64,000 nucleotides of DNA, taken from positions 15,393,501 to 15,457,500 of the forward strand of contig NC_088308.1 in the NCBI RefSeq assembly GCF_910592395.1, given 5' to 3'. Under the pieces are notes generated by a model that had not been told where the DNA came from, ran no database searches, and saw only the letters and a program-made list of their open reading frames with translations. This stretch comes from Lineus longissimus (taxonomy: Eukaryota > Nemertea > Pilidiophora > Heteronemertea > Lineidae). Every line of letters starts with the position of its first letter. The stretch's first letter is position 1. This document shows positions 35,000-46,221 of the stretch, piece by piece. The position numbers and the translations under genes were made by a program.

Positions 35000-36680
35000 C
35001 ATAATGTTATTTCAAAGCTTTATCTTTGTATTACATGTGCAATAGCCTTTCTAACTATTCACCTTGTTGCGACATCAGATGCCGAGTGGCAGCTTAACTC
35101 TTTTGCCGTGGCAGCCATCTTTTGGCTGGCGATGTTACCTATCGACTGTCCGTATCAATGCTGAACAGCAGGATTTTTCGCCAGAGGGGGGAGGGGGGGA
35201 TTCATCCCCCCTAAAATATTTCAAGGGGGGATATCCCCCCTTAATTTTGAGCACTAAAGTTTGTTTTACTGTCAAATGAGTAATTTTTATGATTTGATAT
35301 GTAAAATAAGAGCATTTGGGAGCCAATTGTAGCGGTTTTAGGGCAAAAAAACGTCTCAGGAGTTGATGATTTTTATGACATAAAAATCTTCAACACTCAA
35401 ATACTGTACATAATGACAGACTACTCTTGTTTTGCACCATCTTTCTAATTTTCTTTTCCTTTCCTTCTTCCTTGGATGTAAAAACCCTATACCCTACACT
35501 TGAGGCCCATGGATACTGCTGCTACATGTACACATCAGTTTATCTCAATCAATCAATCATTGAGGCAGATCAATTATTATGATCGGAATGGCAACAGGCA
35601 ATAAATAAGAGACGCAGAAGATCGTCAATGCCGCATATCATTTTGGCAGGAAACACGGTCGAGCTTTCATTCAGTCAACACATTCAAATACCAGCAGTAT
35701 ATTATATTCTCTCCACCAAATACAGTCATTACATCATTGTAAAGAATATTTCATACTAAACACAAACATGAGACGACCTCATAATTTATTAGTGACGATA
35801 GGCATCTCTGCATCAGCACGCCAAACAGTAAGCACGTGGAGCTTCTTTAGTTATTTAAATGGCCGCAGAGCGCACTGATCGTCCGCTGCATACAATACGA
35901 TTGTCCCGATGTGTTGACACCGAGCAGACAATACGCAGTAGGTTGTCGTTTATGACCTGCCTGCGAAGCGATTCACAGAATGACGGGCCTGGAACACTCT
36001 TTGCACTGGGGAAATATACTTGAAAAGTACATCAAGCCTCGCACATTTTGATGCAGAGGCCGCAAGTTCAAACTTGCACTCCGTGTCCCCCCTCTTTCTG
36101 GCCGGCATGTTTCTCTTTGGCGACCTCATCCGCCGATTTTTGTGACTGTTATTTGTGTACCGTTGTCATAGTATCTTGGTCATGGGAGCGAGAATGGCTA
36201 TCTTGGCGCCAAATGACCACGTGGCGTTGAGCAAGATATTCCGTCATCGGCACAAGACACGGAAGCGATTTGGAGGTAAAATCGGGATAGATTCATCGGA
36301 TGGGGGGATTGAGGGCAAGGCGGACGCAAGGGGCATGCATGGCGCTAATGATAGAAGCATGGACGGCGCATCTCTGTGGGTTTAAAGGGCAGACAGGCGG
36401 CCTTTGGAACAGATAAGGGCAGAACGGCGCATCACTTTAGGGGCACGGCGGGCCGCCGTTCCAAATCGTTCTAGATATATCCCTGTAGAATGTCCAGGGA
36501 ATAGAGTATCCTGAGCTGTTGATGGTAATGGCCGATTATATAGAACCATACCATACTAAACCTAGTTTTTGCAACCTGTATGACGCTTGCGAGTCGTATT
36601 GTCTCGGAAGCAAAGTGTAAGATTTTGTCCGTGCATTTGACTATTATAGCTCAATGAATGTACAGTGAAGTCAGCCCAAC
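35000..36680. other. CLC intron or flank, no gene recognised
   Basis: Contains the G/C palindrome listed separately. A GC-rich patch at 36280-36475 has repeated 'GGCGCATC' and 'GGGCA' words. No exon could be supported on either strand. Confidence 0.4.
35183..35243. repeat. G-run/C-run palindromes
   Basis: Two adjacent inverted G/C tracts: GGGGGG...CCCCCC around ATTCAT at about 35192-35211, and a perfect 20-base palindrome AAGGGGGGATATCCCCCCTT at 35223-35242. Confidence 0.85.
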
Positions 36681-36683
36681 CTT

Positions 36684-36995
36684 TGCCACAGACACTACTC
36701 TTGGTAAACTAGATCGTTCATGTTGGTTCAGTGCCCTTGACTGTGACAGTGGCGACTGGCAAGTGGGCGTGGCCCCAGAAGATCTCGTGAAGTCGGCATT
36801 AGTCTCCGGGTCAAACAATTTATGAGTGGTTAGCTATGCTATTTGAGCTCACTGGTGCCCCAGCCACATTCACAAGACTAATTAACATCATCCTTAGTGG
36901 TTAGAGTATTGCCTGGGGTATCTTGATGATATCATCGTTCATTCACCAGCATTTTAACTTCACTTTTCTGAGAAGTGTATTAACCACTACGTCAA
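36684..36995 (+). pseudogene. Ty3/gypsy reverse transcriptase relic
   Basis: The translation shows 'DTTLGKLDRSCWFSALDC', 'WQVGVAPEDLVKSALVSG', then stops. It resumes with a shifted 'TGAPATF'-like stretch ('GAPATFTRLINIILS' in another frame) and 'GYLDDIIVHSPAF' with the YLDD active site. This is the finger-palm part of a gypsy RT with at least three stops or frameshifts. No LTR or neighbouring domain is visible. It is unrelated in sequence detail to the gypsy element at 43744-56709. Confidence 0.8.
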
Positions 36996-37146
36996 TTTAT
37001 TATGGAGCATCTGCAACGTTCTCCGACGTGTATTTGAGCATGTTCGAAGAGCCGCGATATAGTTTGCTATACGTATTCATTTTGCGCCTGTAGATTATCA
37101 TTTAATGTGTTTAAAATTACATGTACGAAATAAATTAGATAATATA

Positions 37147-38036
37147 CAGTACAACCTCTCTATTGCACACATCCATGGGACTGGGCGTTGGTGTCCGTAA
37201 TGTAGAGGTGTCCTTAATAGGGAGGTTATGCCATTATTGTCCAAAAAGTGGATTCATGTGTCTGGACATGGGGGCGGTGAAGCTTACATATTCCATATTC
37301 CATTTAGTTTGTTCAAAAAGTGGATTGATGTGTATGAATATGTGGGTCATGAACCAACATATTACATATTCAATTTAATTTTGAATATAAACTATTTCAA
37401 ATAATTTGATGACACTTATATGCGAACTTGAAATTACTTTATTGTAATACCTTGTGGCATTTCTGGTGGAGGTCATATTAATTTTTGCCAACACTGATAT
37501 ATGCAGGTTGTGTTCCTCTGCTACATACTACATAGCTAGACAGCGTACATCCTTAATTAGTTGTATAAAAGTATTTGATTGAGCTACTACACATCAAGCT
37601 TTATTCTTTGTAATTAGAGCACAAGGGGACAAACATCTCAATGGACTGAAATTAATGTTGGACTATACAGTAACTTGACAATGTGATGCGCTATGAAGAT
37701 AATTAATGAAAACATTTGGTTTTAATTAGGGGAGCAATGGACATTAAATTCACTCCACCCTGTAATTAACTGCACACAGTGTCTAATTATGTTCATTAAA
37801 TATGCAAACTTCACACCTGTTCTAATCGACTACCTAAGTGAAAACGGGAAGCCATTGTTTTTGTTTACTGTCCACAATTGTGATTGGACCAAAAAGTCAC
37901 CATGGCCGTGTCCGCAATTCAGAGCAGAGAGGTGTCCACTCTACAGAGGTTTTGGTTAAAGCAAATGACCTAGAAAAAATCAAATGTCCATACTGCAGAA
38001 GTGTCCGCCTGGCAGAGGTGTCCGCAGGTTCTACTG
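37147..38036. mobile_element. Pogo/Tigger-like MITE, TA target site
   Basis: The ends CAGTACAACCT at 37147 and AGGTTCTACTG ending at 38036 form inverted repeats flanked by TA (37145-37146, 38037-38038). The CAGT(A/C)GAACCT start is typical of pogo/Tigger elements. Near both ends the words 'GTGTCC' and 'AGAGGTGTCC' recur. There is no transposase. Confidence 0.72.
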
Positions 38037-38820
38037 TACTTTCATATCATATTTGGTTTGTTGAATTATTCCGCATGTAGCATTCTCAATCGCAAGCTGA
38101 ACTTGGGTCATTGTTTACATCACGAAGACGCCATTTTCAGCGCTCCGGTACCGTGGAACCAAGATGTCCTGCACTCCAAATTTCGACAGAAAATGCAACA
38201 GGTTCATGATATTCCATAAGAGGTGAAATTTTGCATCCAATCAGAATAAGGTATGGACTTAACTCCTGTGAAGTTGCAAAAATGATCGGCCGCTCAGGAG
38301 CGGAGATATGATGATGTTAAAAAAATGGCAAAAAAACACTTAATCTTCCGAGAGACTCAATGCAAGTATGTGCCATCAAAATATAGATTGAAATGAAATG
38401 AAATGAAATGAAAAGAAATGAAATGATCACAAAATTTGATAAAGATTTACCCCCTCGCTTAGCTGGATGAAATCACCATTCCGCACGAATGCCGAGCGCC
38501 AAATACCGAACATTTCTCGACTTTAGACTCCACGACAATGTATAGTCACATGACCTCTAGCAGCACGTTGATTAGCAGCGGCGTGAAGTGTTTCTATATT
38601 TAGCACCTCGTGGTCGCTTCGTGGCTTGACATGTGCTTTTGTTGCCATGTTCCGTTGGGTTCGTTTTTCGTTGCATTTGATGGCGGGAAATTCATCAGAT
38701 GATTTCTACTATTAACCAATCAGGTGACCATTGGGATACAATTCTCAACACATTTAGTGAACTTTAATGAATCTTTAGAGGTATAAAATGGTACAAATAT
38801 TATAGGATTTCCAAGTGCCA
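38037..38820. other. Non-coding stretch with GAAAT microsatellite
   Basis: A (GAAAT)n tract lies at about 38390-38428. A short reading frame at 38001-38219 (plus) has no recognisable motif. Nothing else is supported. Confidence 0.4.
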
Positions 38821-38822
38821 TC

Positions 38823-39150
38823 TATAAAATGAATTGAGCATTGACCCTTTTTGAGCTAATATTCTAGTAACCTTCTATTTATGAAAACATTACTTGACCA
38901 TATTTTGTGGTAGTATCCATTAACCCTTTTAGTGTGGAGTACAATTTTATCATTATCACTCCCTGGTTCTTGTGCATCAAATGAATTGAGCATTGACCCT
39001 TTATGAGGTAATATATAATTAACACTCTATTTGTGAAAACATTACTGACTTTTATCATATTTTCTGGTATTATCTATGGGTATAAACCCCTCATAGTGTC
39101 ATGGTGTACAATTTTTCATTATCACTTCCTGATTCCTGTGCATTAACCCT
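38823..39150. repeat. Two tandem copies of a ~170-bp unit
   Basis: Both units carry 'AATTGAGCATTGACCCTTT', 'CTATTTGTGAAAACATTACT' or a variant, 'TAGTGT' and 'CATTATCACT'. The copies start near 38830 and 38988. Confidence 0.7.
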
Positions 39151-39197
39151 CTCAGCCTCAATCAAATTTTATACAGAATGCCACAAAATTATCAGCA

Positions 39198-39341
39198 CTA
39201 CCTTTCTTCTTCTTCATTCATGTCTTTAGTCTCTTCCTCCACACAATAGAATGATACATAAAATGTAATATGACCGCTTCCCTTTTCGCCTTTCACAACT
39301 GCCACTGCTTGTTCCCCTTGCTCCTCTAACTCATCATAGTA
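39198..39341 (-). CDS. Possible acidic terminal exon, unknown gene
   Basis: On the minus strand a good acceptor (TTTTTCCCCAG, ending 39342) opens a 47-codon frame. It starts 'YYDELEEQGEQAVAVVKG', continues 'EKGSGHITFYVSFYCVEEE', and ends in an acidic tail and TAG at 39200-39198. The other two frames close within a few codons, so if the exon is real its frame is fixed. A weak GT at 39201-39200 could instead be a donor. I do not recognise the family and it does not match any CLC-7 segment that I know. A degenerate partial copy of its start lies at about 39510-39570. It could be the last exon of a separate minus-strand gene or a CLC splice form. Confidence 0.4.
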   Translation of the reverse strand, partial: YYDELEEQGEQAVAVVKGEKGSGHITFYVSFYCVEEETKDMNEEEER

Positions 39342-39509
39342 CTGGGGAAAAATCAGGCATGTGTTAATAGAAAATCTGAAACAAGGACCACCAGACCACT
39401 GTAATGGGTGGGTGTCACCTCATGGGATAATGTTCCTGTTCCACCTTGTAGTCTTACACAGAAGTGACCGAACAATGATTTCACACATGTGTCACTTGTG
39501 ATGTTTGCC

Positions 39510-39575
39510 TATCACAACTGACACTGCTTGTTCCCTTTGCTTCTCTAACACATTATAGTATTGGGGAAAAGTTCT
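39510..39575 (-). pseudogene. Partial duplicate of the 39341 exon start
   Basis: About 60 bases repeat the exon's acceptor and first codons ('CACTGCTTGTTCCCTTTGC', 'TATAGTATTGGGGAAAA' on the plus strand against 'CACTGCTTGTTCCCCTTGC', 'ATAGTACTGGGGAAAA'). The frame is partly lost. Confidence 0.55.
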
Positions 39576-39674
39576 GTCCCTGGTGATCTGCGGAAGACTA
39601 TGTTTCATTCATAGTTTGCAGATGGCGCTGCAGTTCGATTGGCACTCGTGCAGCGTCATAGTACACGGACTGAT

Positions 39675-40227
39675 GCCAAAAGGGTTATTGTCGTCCTGGG
39701 TGATGCACAATATCACCCAGCCTCTATCTGGGTGATGCATAACATCACCCTGGGTGACATTGTGCATGCACAACATCACCCAGGGTGATGTTATGCATTC
39801 GTTTCACTATTGGTGACGGGGTTGTCGAATCGGCGGACGTCGAAATGTTCACGGCCCAAAAAAAAAAATGGCGGCCGTTCATCTGGTTCACCAGCGCGAC
39901 TTGAAACATCATTTGGCAGCTATTCCCGAATTCGAAAGGGGATCTTTAGTTGCAAAAGGACGGGAAATCAAACAAAAATATGTGCGTTTAACAAATAAAC
40001 ATGAGAAAGGTGCCGAGGATTTATTCGCCGTGCGCGGTCGTCTACGGTATATAGCAGAAGTATCATACTACGATTTGACAACTTCGTCACCAACCGCAAA
40101 ACGAATGCACAAGATCACCCAGGGTGATGTTGTGCATGCACAATATCACCCAGGGTGATGTTATGCATCGCCAGATAGAGCCTGGGTGATATTGTGCATC
40201 ACCCAGGACGACAATAACCCCTTCAGC
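39675..40227. mobile_element. 553-bp iteron-rich fold-back element, 9-bp target duplication
   Basis: Direct repeats CGGACTGAT at 39666-39674 and 40228-40236 flank it. The ends match as inverted repeats (GGGTTATTGTCGTCC at 39682 on; GGACGACAATAACCC up to 40220), continuing into about 110-bp arms. The arms are built from repeated words of the form CTGGGTGATNNTGTGCAT and their complements, seven or eight in all. Long inverted repeats with a 9-bp duplication suggest a Mutator-like element. The 300-bp centre carries the ORF listed next. Confidence 0.8.
39868..40158 (+). CDS. Small ORF in the fold-back element, unknown
   Basis: A 96-codon frame that starts right after an A11 run (ATGGCGGCC context) and reads 'MAAVHLVHQRDLKHHLAAIP', 'EFERGSLVAKGREIKQKYV', 'HEKGAEDLFAVRGRLRYIA'. 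It ends inside the right arm's iterons. The composition is mixed charged and amphipathic, as in a real helical protein, up to about residue 80; the last part is arm sequence. No transposase triad or zinc finger is visible. It may be a captured host exon, a DNA-binding remnant of a transposase, or chance. No family assignment. Confidence 0.35.
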   Translation: MAAVHLVHQRDLKHHLAAIPEFERGSLVAKGREIKQKYVRLTNKHEKGAEDLFAVRGRLRYIAEVSYYDLTTSSPTAKRMHKITQGDVVHAQYHPG

Positions 40228-40383
40228 CGGACTGATTAGCACATAAATCAATATTATGCTGTATTATTTGATCATCAGTAATGGACAATAGCAAAAGGTC
40301 ATCAATTAAGTTACGTTGATAATTTTTAATTGTAACAGCGTCAATCAAATCAGAAAAATCAATCAGAGAAAAATCAATCAAAG

Positions 40384-41870
40384 ATGAAATGGCCAGAGGC
40401 CATTGTGCTCACAACATAGATATTTGGTGGTTTTGGAATTCATCCTGGTTAAGAAACAGGCTACAAGTATAGTATATAGGTCAAACGAAAGTCGGTATGA
40501 CAAGTGATGTATCATTGCGTGGAGTACCTACCAAAAAATATCATTGAAATCAAGTCACTTATAAGCGAGATACTGCACCTTTTACCTTTTTTAGTTTTAG
40601 CCAACTGGTGACCAAGTCGAGAATCAGATCAGATCGAAATTCGAAGTCGGAGGTCACATGATTTAGGGAGTCATGAGTACCAAATTTCAAGTTCATAACT
40701 TTATCAGTTAAGAAACGTGCCATAGTTACACTCAAACAGCCAATTCACACCATTTGACCTATGTGACCTTGAAAATTAGGTCAAATCAAAAAGCCATACG
40801 ATATGTAATGTATCCTTGCTAGGAGTACCTAACATAAAAATATAATTGAAAACAAGTCACTATTAAACGAAATATTGCACTTTTTACCTTTTTTAGTTTT
40901 GGCCCACTAGTGGCCAAGTAGAGAATCAGATCAGACTGAAATTTGGTGTCAGAGGCTATGTGATGTAGGGAGTCATTGAATTATAACGAGGCAAAGGGTG
41001 ATGAACGACCTGTTGCGACTTGGTTTGACCGTAGAATGACGTAGAGTCAAGTTTGTGTGTCTACCGCAAATATTGTTGGAGTACATCACGTCATGTGACG
41101 GCTGAAGTCTCGTACACACTGTGACGTCATTGGCGATCAAGTGACATCATCAGCGGGTAGGTCTCGCCAAAATGTGGTCGGGTGGGGAAGTCCGCAGTAT
41201 ATTTTGTGGCGGAATTCATCGAGACTACTACGGTTTCGTTAATTGTTAACTCATCAGAAACCAATGTCGAGTTTTCACAGATGCTCATGCGTGTGTGCAT
41301 GTAGATGGTTCTCTTGGACAAATGTTGAACCAGGGCCCAGTGGTTGAATGAGAACAACTCCGGGCTAACCAGAGTGATTCTGTTGGTGAAGAACCATAGG
41401 CCATGTTACGGGTGTGGCCTAAAAACTCATGAGGTAGGGAGTCATGTGTATCAAATTTCAATTTCACAGCTTTATTGTGCCATAGTTACACAAAAATGGA
41501 CAATTTATGCCATTTGACCTCTGTGACCTAGAAAACTAGGTCAAATAAAAAACCTGTATGATATGTGATGTATCCTAGCTAGGAGAACCTACCATTTATA
41601 TTTTATCAAAAACGAGTCACTCATAAGACAGATATTCCACTTTTGAGGTTTCTGCTTCTGGCCCCCTGGTGACCAAGTTAAAAATCAGATCGGAATTCAT
41701 TGTCAGAGGTCACCTGACCTGGGGGGTCCTGTGTACAAAGTTTCAAGTTCATAGCTTTAGTGGTTAAGAAACGTGCCACTGTTTTTGAAACAGGATGAAG
41801 ACGACGACAGATGACGACAGATGACGACGGACACTGCGGTGTTGTATAGACTGCCCTACGGTGAGCCAAA
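40384..41870 (+). mobile_element. Helentron-like element with core repeats, interrupted
   Basis: It starts 'GAAATGGCCAGAGGCCATTG' plus 'TGCTCAC' and ends with GACGACAGATGACGACGG and 'CCTACGGTGAGCCAAA' near 41870. Three to four core units are visible. A 457-bp insertion (40977-41433) interrupts it between two copies of GTAGGGAGTCAT. Confidence 0.62.
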
Positions 41871-42429
41871 TATTGATATTATTGATTATTGATTACCTCT
41901 TACCTAATTGATACCCAAAAAAACCGCCAATCCATAGCCAAGGTAATCAGCTATACAAAATGTTTGGTTTTATTAGTCAAGGATGCACAATGAAGGAGCT
42001 ACAAAATTTTAAAGTATTTTTACATCACATACATTACATCAACTGGTAAAAAATGTGGGTACATACCGTTACATTGGCCTCGGGAGCCAAAGGGTTAAAC
42101 AACATTTGCTTAATTTTTGCTCAGATTATGTTATGTAGGGGACATTTTACACTACAGTTCCCATACACTAAGAGCTTAGTCAAAATAGACAGTTTAACTT
42201 TTCTTGGAAAAAAATTCTTCAACCACGAAAATTCTGCTGCGAATATGTCCATCGTGAGGCATTATATGCCACGGATATTTTCCGTTCTGCAGTAACAACT
42301 GCACACGGCAACTGAACACGTTTGAGTGATCAGTCTAGATGCGCAAAACACTGCGACATTCTCAAGGCAGGGGTACGCTAACTAATCGGCAAAGCCGCAG
42401 CACTTCATCAAACGATGAGAACCAGGCGA
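41871..42429. other. Non-coding stretch, nothing recognised
   Basis: AT-rich DNA with short chance frames. I see no exon, terminal repeat or RNA gene. Confidence 0.4.
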
Positions 42430-43738
42430 GATCGACAAATCGACAGGACGGACAAAGCGTAAGTCATGTCGTTGCCGTCGACCTGGAGCGACGGTAGGAG
42501 ATGTCAACAAGGATGGTAGGATCGAAGCAGCCTTTTCCATGATGGCAACAGCTCAGAAGAGAGCATTCATGGCAGGACTCAAGTGCATGTACTGGTTGGT
42601 GAGCCATGACATTGCACACATCACAAACTACAAGTTGCTCATTGGCCTCGTAAAGGGACTTGGGTGTGGTGATCTGAACCATCCTACCGTAGCCAGCAAC
42701 ATACATGTAGCCAGCAACATACATGTCGGAGAGAACCATGCAAGAGATGGTCTACTGCATCGGTATGTGCTTTGCTGTTAGTGTTAATATAGTAACAATA
42801 ATGATTTATGATAACAACCATTTGAGCGGTATGTGTCACCACTTTATTATCCGCATAGTTTTAACTCTTTGAAGCCGCAGACCGAGTGTACTCGGATCCT
42901 ATTTCAGTCCCCTGCAACAGACACCAGGTTCCCTTGACTGAACCATTCCCTTACAATTCCAGCTATCCTTTTGAAATCGATAGAGGCGCGATCTGATATC
43001 ATCTGCAAGAACTAATAATTCATTTTACGTATGAAAGATGGCAAAGTTGGGGTGTTCAGTGGAAGATAGGCCAAAATGGCAGGAGGATTCAGCAACCGAT
43101 TTTCAGTGGCTGAAGTACTTGTACATTGACTAAAACAATTATAGACTAAAAACAAAGCCATAGATGAGTTTGAATTATTGCACAGGCTTTGTCTTACAAT
43201 TGCTAATCCTCAAAATGAGAGAGATTTCTGAAATTCAATTAATTCGTTGTACATACTGAGCTTCTGCCAATTATTTCTGTTTTGGACAAGGCGGGAAAAA
43301 TTTGAATTATTCACTTGAATGGCAACTTTTTGCTACTTTATATATATCTTGGATTGCTATGAAGTTAATTGAAGAAGTTGCTAAATATTTTGGTTCAAAA
43401 TTGCTTTTTTTCAATTTTTTCGCGTGCTACGCACGTCCGCGACAAAATCTTGCAACGGCATCAAAGAGTTAAATAATATTACCGCCAATATGCCATGCCA
43501 TGCTTAGTTGCCAATCTGTTAAATTTAGTTTGACACTATGACAAAACCACAGCAAAAAATATTCATTACATTGTCCCTTTAATTTACTGATGTGAAATTG
43601 GACACATTACACAAGTCTCTGGTATTTGCCATCCTGATTGACAAGTCTACTGATATTTCGGTCACCGAACCGATGTGAGTGTATGTCAAGTACGTTGAAA
43701 AGGGTGAACCGAAGGTGACTTTTCAGGGTGCAGAGGAG
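42430..43738 (+). pseudogene. hAT-derived DUF4371/ZNF862-like gene, 5' part
   Basis: A first coding block (about 42430-42715) reads 'DVNKDGRIEAAFSMMATAQK', 'GLKCMYWLVSHDIAHITNY' and 'LLIGLVKGLGCGDL', like the segment before the catalytic core of hAT-derived ZNF862-type proteins. A second exon (about 43600-43738) has 'VFAILIDKSTDISVTEPM', an in-frame TGA at 43676-43678, then 'VYVKYVEKGEPKVTFQGAEE' and a GTAGGT donor. 'DKSTDIS' matches the first catalytic-Asp region of DUF4371 proteins. The TGA and the gypsy insertion at the donor mark it as a pseudogene. Neighbouring sequence shows no hAT terminal repeats. Confidence 0.8.
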
Positions 43739-43743
43739 GTAGG
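43739..43743. repeat. Gypsy target-site duplication, left (GTAGG)
   Basis: GTAGG is repeated at 56710-56714 on the other side of the element. These five bases are the first five of the host pseudogene's intron. Confidence 0.92.
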
Positions 43744-43967
43744 TGTTTAGTCTCCCCCGTCACGATCCTTGGGGAGGCCAGGCCCTCCATTTGTAACAGT
43801 TTTCGTGGCCAAAAAGACACGGGAATACTATTTCTGAACACGATATTTAATACTGCGAATTGGTCAATCTTTACAATATCGCCGTAGGCGATTACAAATT
43901 AGTTAACACATGGGCGCATGGCGACACCACCAGACGGCCAGGAGCGCGATATATGAAATACTATACA
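43744..43967 (-). repeat. Gypsy 3' LTR
   Basis: 224 bp, ending with the TG...CA rule (TGTTTAG to ATACA on the plus strand). It differs from 56486-56709 at two positions (GCGACACC against GCGGCACC; TACTATACA against TACCATACA). It contains a small palindrome ATCGCC-TAC-GGCGAT reading on either strand. Confidence 0.95.
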
Positions 43968-43982
43968 TCACCCCTCTCCCGA
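43968..43982 (-). promoter_or_regulatory. Polypurine tract for plus-strand priming
   Basis: On the minus strand the 13-15 bases directly before the 3' LTR read GGGAGAGGGGTGA, an all-purine run up to the last T-containing step. Position and composition match the RNase-H-resistant primer of LTR elements. Confidence 0.8.
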
Positions 43983-46221
43983 GCGTATGATAGCCCCGGC
44001 CATACGCCCCCAAAGAGCGAAAAAAATAAAATAAAAGTACAAAATGACACGCAAAGTCACAACTAGGACGCGTAGCTGGTACAATCCAAAAACTTATCAA
44101 AGAACGGTCGCCTGTACCAGCATGCTTATACATTTTAAACTTTCAAAGAGAATCATCAGCAATGCCCATTCAGAAGTTGTATCATAAAACTAAAGCTGGG
44201 ATTCACAGATATTACAAGTACAGATGTTACGTAAAAACCCAGAACGATTTACCGCATAAAAGACGCCTGATCTGAAAATTTCTCCTGCCCCAAGGCTGGG
44301 AGGGACATGCCAAAACCTGAGTTGAATTCCTGGTTAGGCGCCAACTCGAAGCCCGAAGACCAAAAATGCAAAACGCAAGGACCAATTCCCCAAATCAGGG
44401 TAACCGAAACAGGATATCGAATATTACAGAATACATGTAGAACACATGAAGGGTTACATATTGCACATTAAAATTAATGCATGACATGACTGTTGACCAC
44501 TGAACCATCCATCACGGATGATGCACATAGATACACCTCAGTCCTCAGACACTCATACACCGAAGCTGCAGTCATTAGGTGGTAAAATCAAATGGTCAAC
44601 AAATACCAAATATGCATAAAATGCATTTATACAAAAGTACTACCAGGCATGATAATGTTGCCCATGAGGATGAACACAACTAGTGAATACTGTCACACTA
44701 CCAGAGTCACATCAGATATACTAAGTACCTGAGCATCAAAATTAATATCAAAAATACTTAATCCCTGTGAAAACTTCACACAGAATAATGCAACCTACTA
44801 CAATGCCAGTTAACCCTGGACATAAAAGTGATGGAAATGCCATCCAAGTTAACATACAAGTAAAAGCATACATATGTATAAAAAATATAACAAAGCAAAT
44901 CCCTAGCAGTACTGTCAGCAGTACCGCTTTACCCTGAGCTGACTAATCACGGACCCAAGACTGTCCTTACTCAAAAGTGCCTGACACACAAACGTTCAGC
45001 TTATTGCTATCCGAAAATGCATGCATTATCAAAAGATGCCTGAAACACGTATAATACGTCAAATTATGACACTAGTCAACTACAAATAGTCAAGATAGGA
45101 ACTCTCAGATTATAGATGTAACTCGGTCTGAACAAAATGGATCAAAATAGCAATTACCAGCGACTTGCTGCAGAACTCAGTTCTATACGACAAATCCTAA
45201 CAATAGTCACACAAATTATACAATGCCAATATCCCTACAAGATACAAGATCATACAAAATAACAGTTTCTACTTGGTGTGCTTTAAAGTTGGTTAACAAT
45301 AGAAGTTTCAGTCACTCTAATGCAAATACTTAGATGTACTAACAGGTACAATACAATCACAGTTATCCTTACTCAAAATTGTCCAATCCCAATAACAGGC
45401 TAGAGCAGGATAAAAATACTGTAATCCCAGGGCAAACTACCAGATCATAGCCCATAATGTCTGCAACAATATCAGTGACATTCCTACTAAAACTCAACTT
45501 CACCATTTCCATATCAGTAACTATTCCAAGTAAAGTTACAAAACACCCCTGATCTTAACCTGATCAAGAAATGAGCACATACATGTACATTATACAAAGT
45601 ATTACAAATTATCAAACAATTGAACAAAACTGTACAAAATATGTTTGCACTCTCAGTAATCAAAATGAGACATGACTACTGTCACACTTACTTGGCAAAT
45701 CACTAAGATGACACACTAGTTGCCAACAGTCTTTAATGGGTATCCTGCAAATCAGAAAGGTACCCGTATAACTATGGACCATCATCACACTGTTTGCTGA
45801 GTGGTCAGAGACAAATATCACGTCTAGCAGTTAAAACCAAAATCACAGTACAAGTTGACCACAGTAACAATATCAAAACTCAGTTCCAAATGACCAGCTA
45901 GTGTATTTAGGCCTAATCACATTTACTACACCCTACAAGTGCAGTCACTAACTCTGGTCCGGAACCTTAACATGTATCAGTATTTCAACAATAGAAGTAT
46001 CACGGGTTTACCAAGACCTGTCAAAATGAGTAAACACAACACACACACCGATACACTCTACAGTGCTGCTGCAGCACTGACTGACAAAGACACTCACTCA
46101 CACATTCAAAGACACGTGACAGTCTACCAAAACCCAAACACTTCCATGTAGGCTACTCGGGTCACACTTGACTTGGTCAGAGTCGTAAAGAAGACATGCT
46201 GCCAGAGGATCATATGTCACC
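43983..46221 (-). other. Long non-coding 3' region of the gypsy element
   Basis: About 2.2 kb between the integrase stop and the polypurine tract. It is rich in A/C words on the plus strand (repeated ACAAA, TACAAA, ATCACA) and has no reading frame of note in element sense. No env-like signal, membrane segment or second ORF is visible. Such a long tail is unusual for a gypsy element without env. Confidence 0.6.

Noticed and set aside
36048-36385. Hydrophobic plus-strand frame thought to be a CLC or membrane exon
   Set aside because: Wrong strand for the CLC gene, no CLC motif and no convincing splice sites.
38001-38219. 72-codon plus-strand frame with mixed composition
   Set aside because: It starts inside the pogo-like MITE end and has no splice, start-context or homology support.
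43903-44133. 76-codon minus frame across the gypsy 3' LTR edge
   Set aside because: It spans the LTR and polypurine tract and has no motif; not an env remnant.
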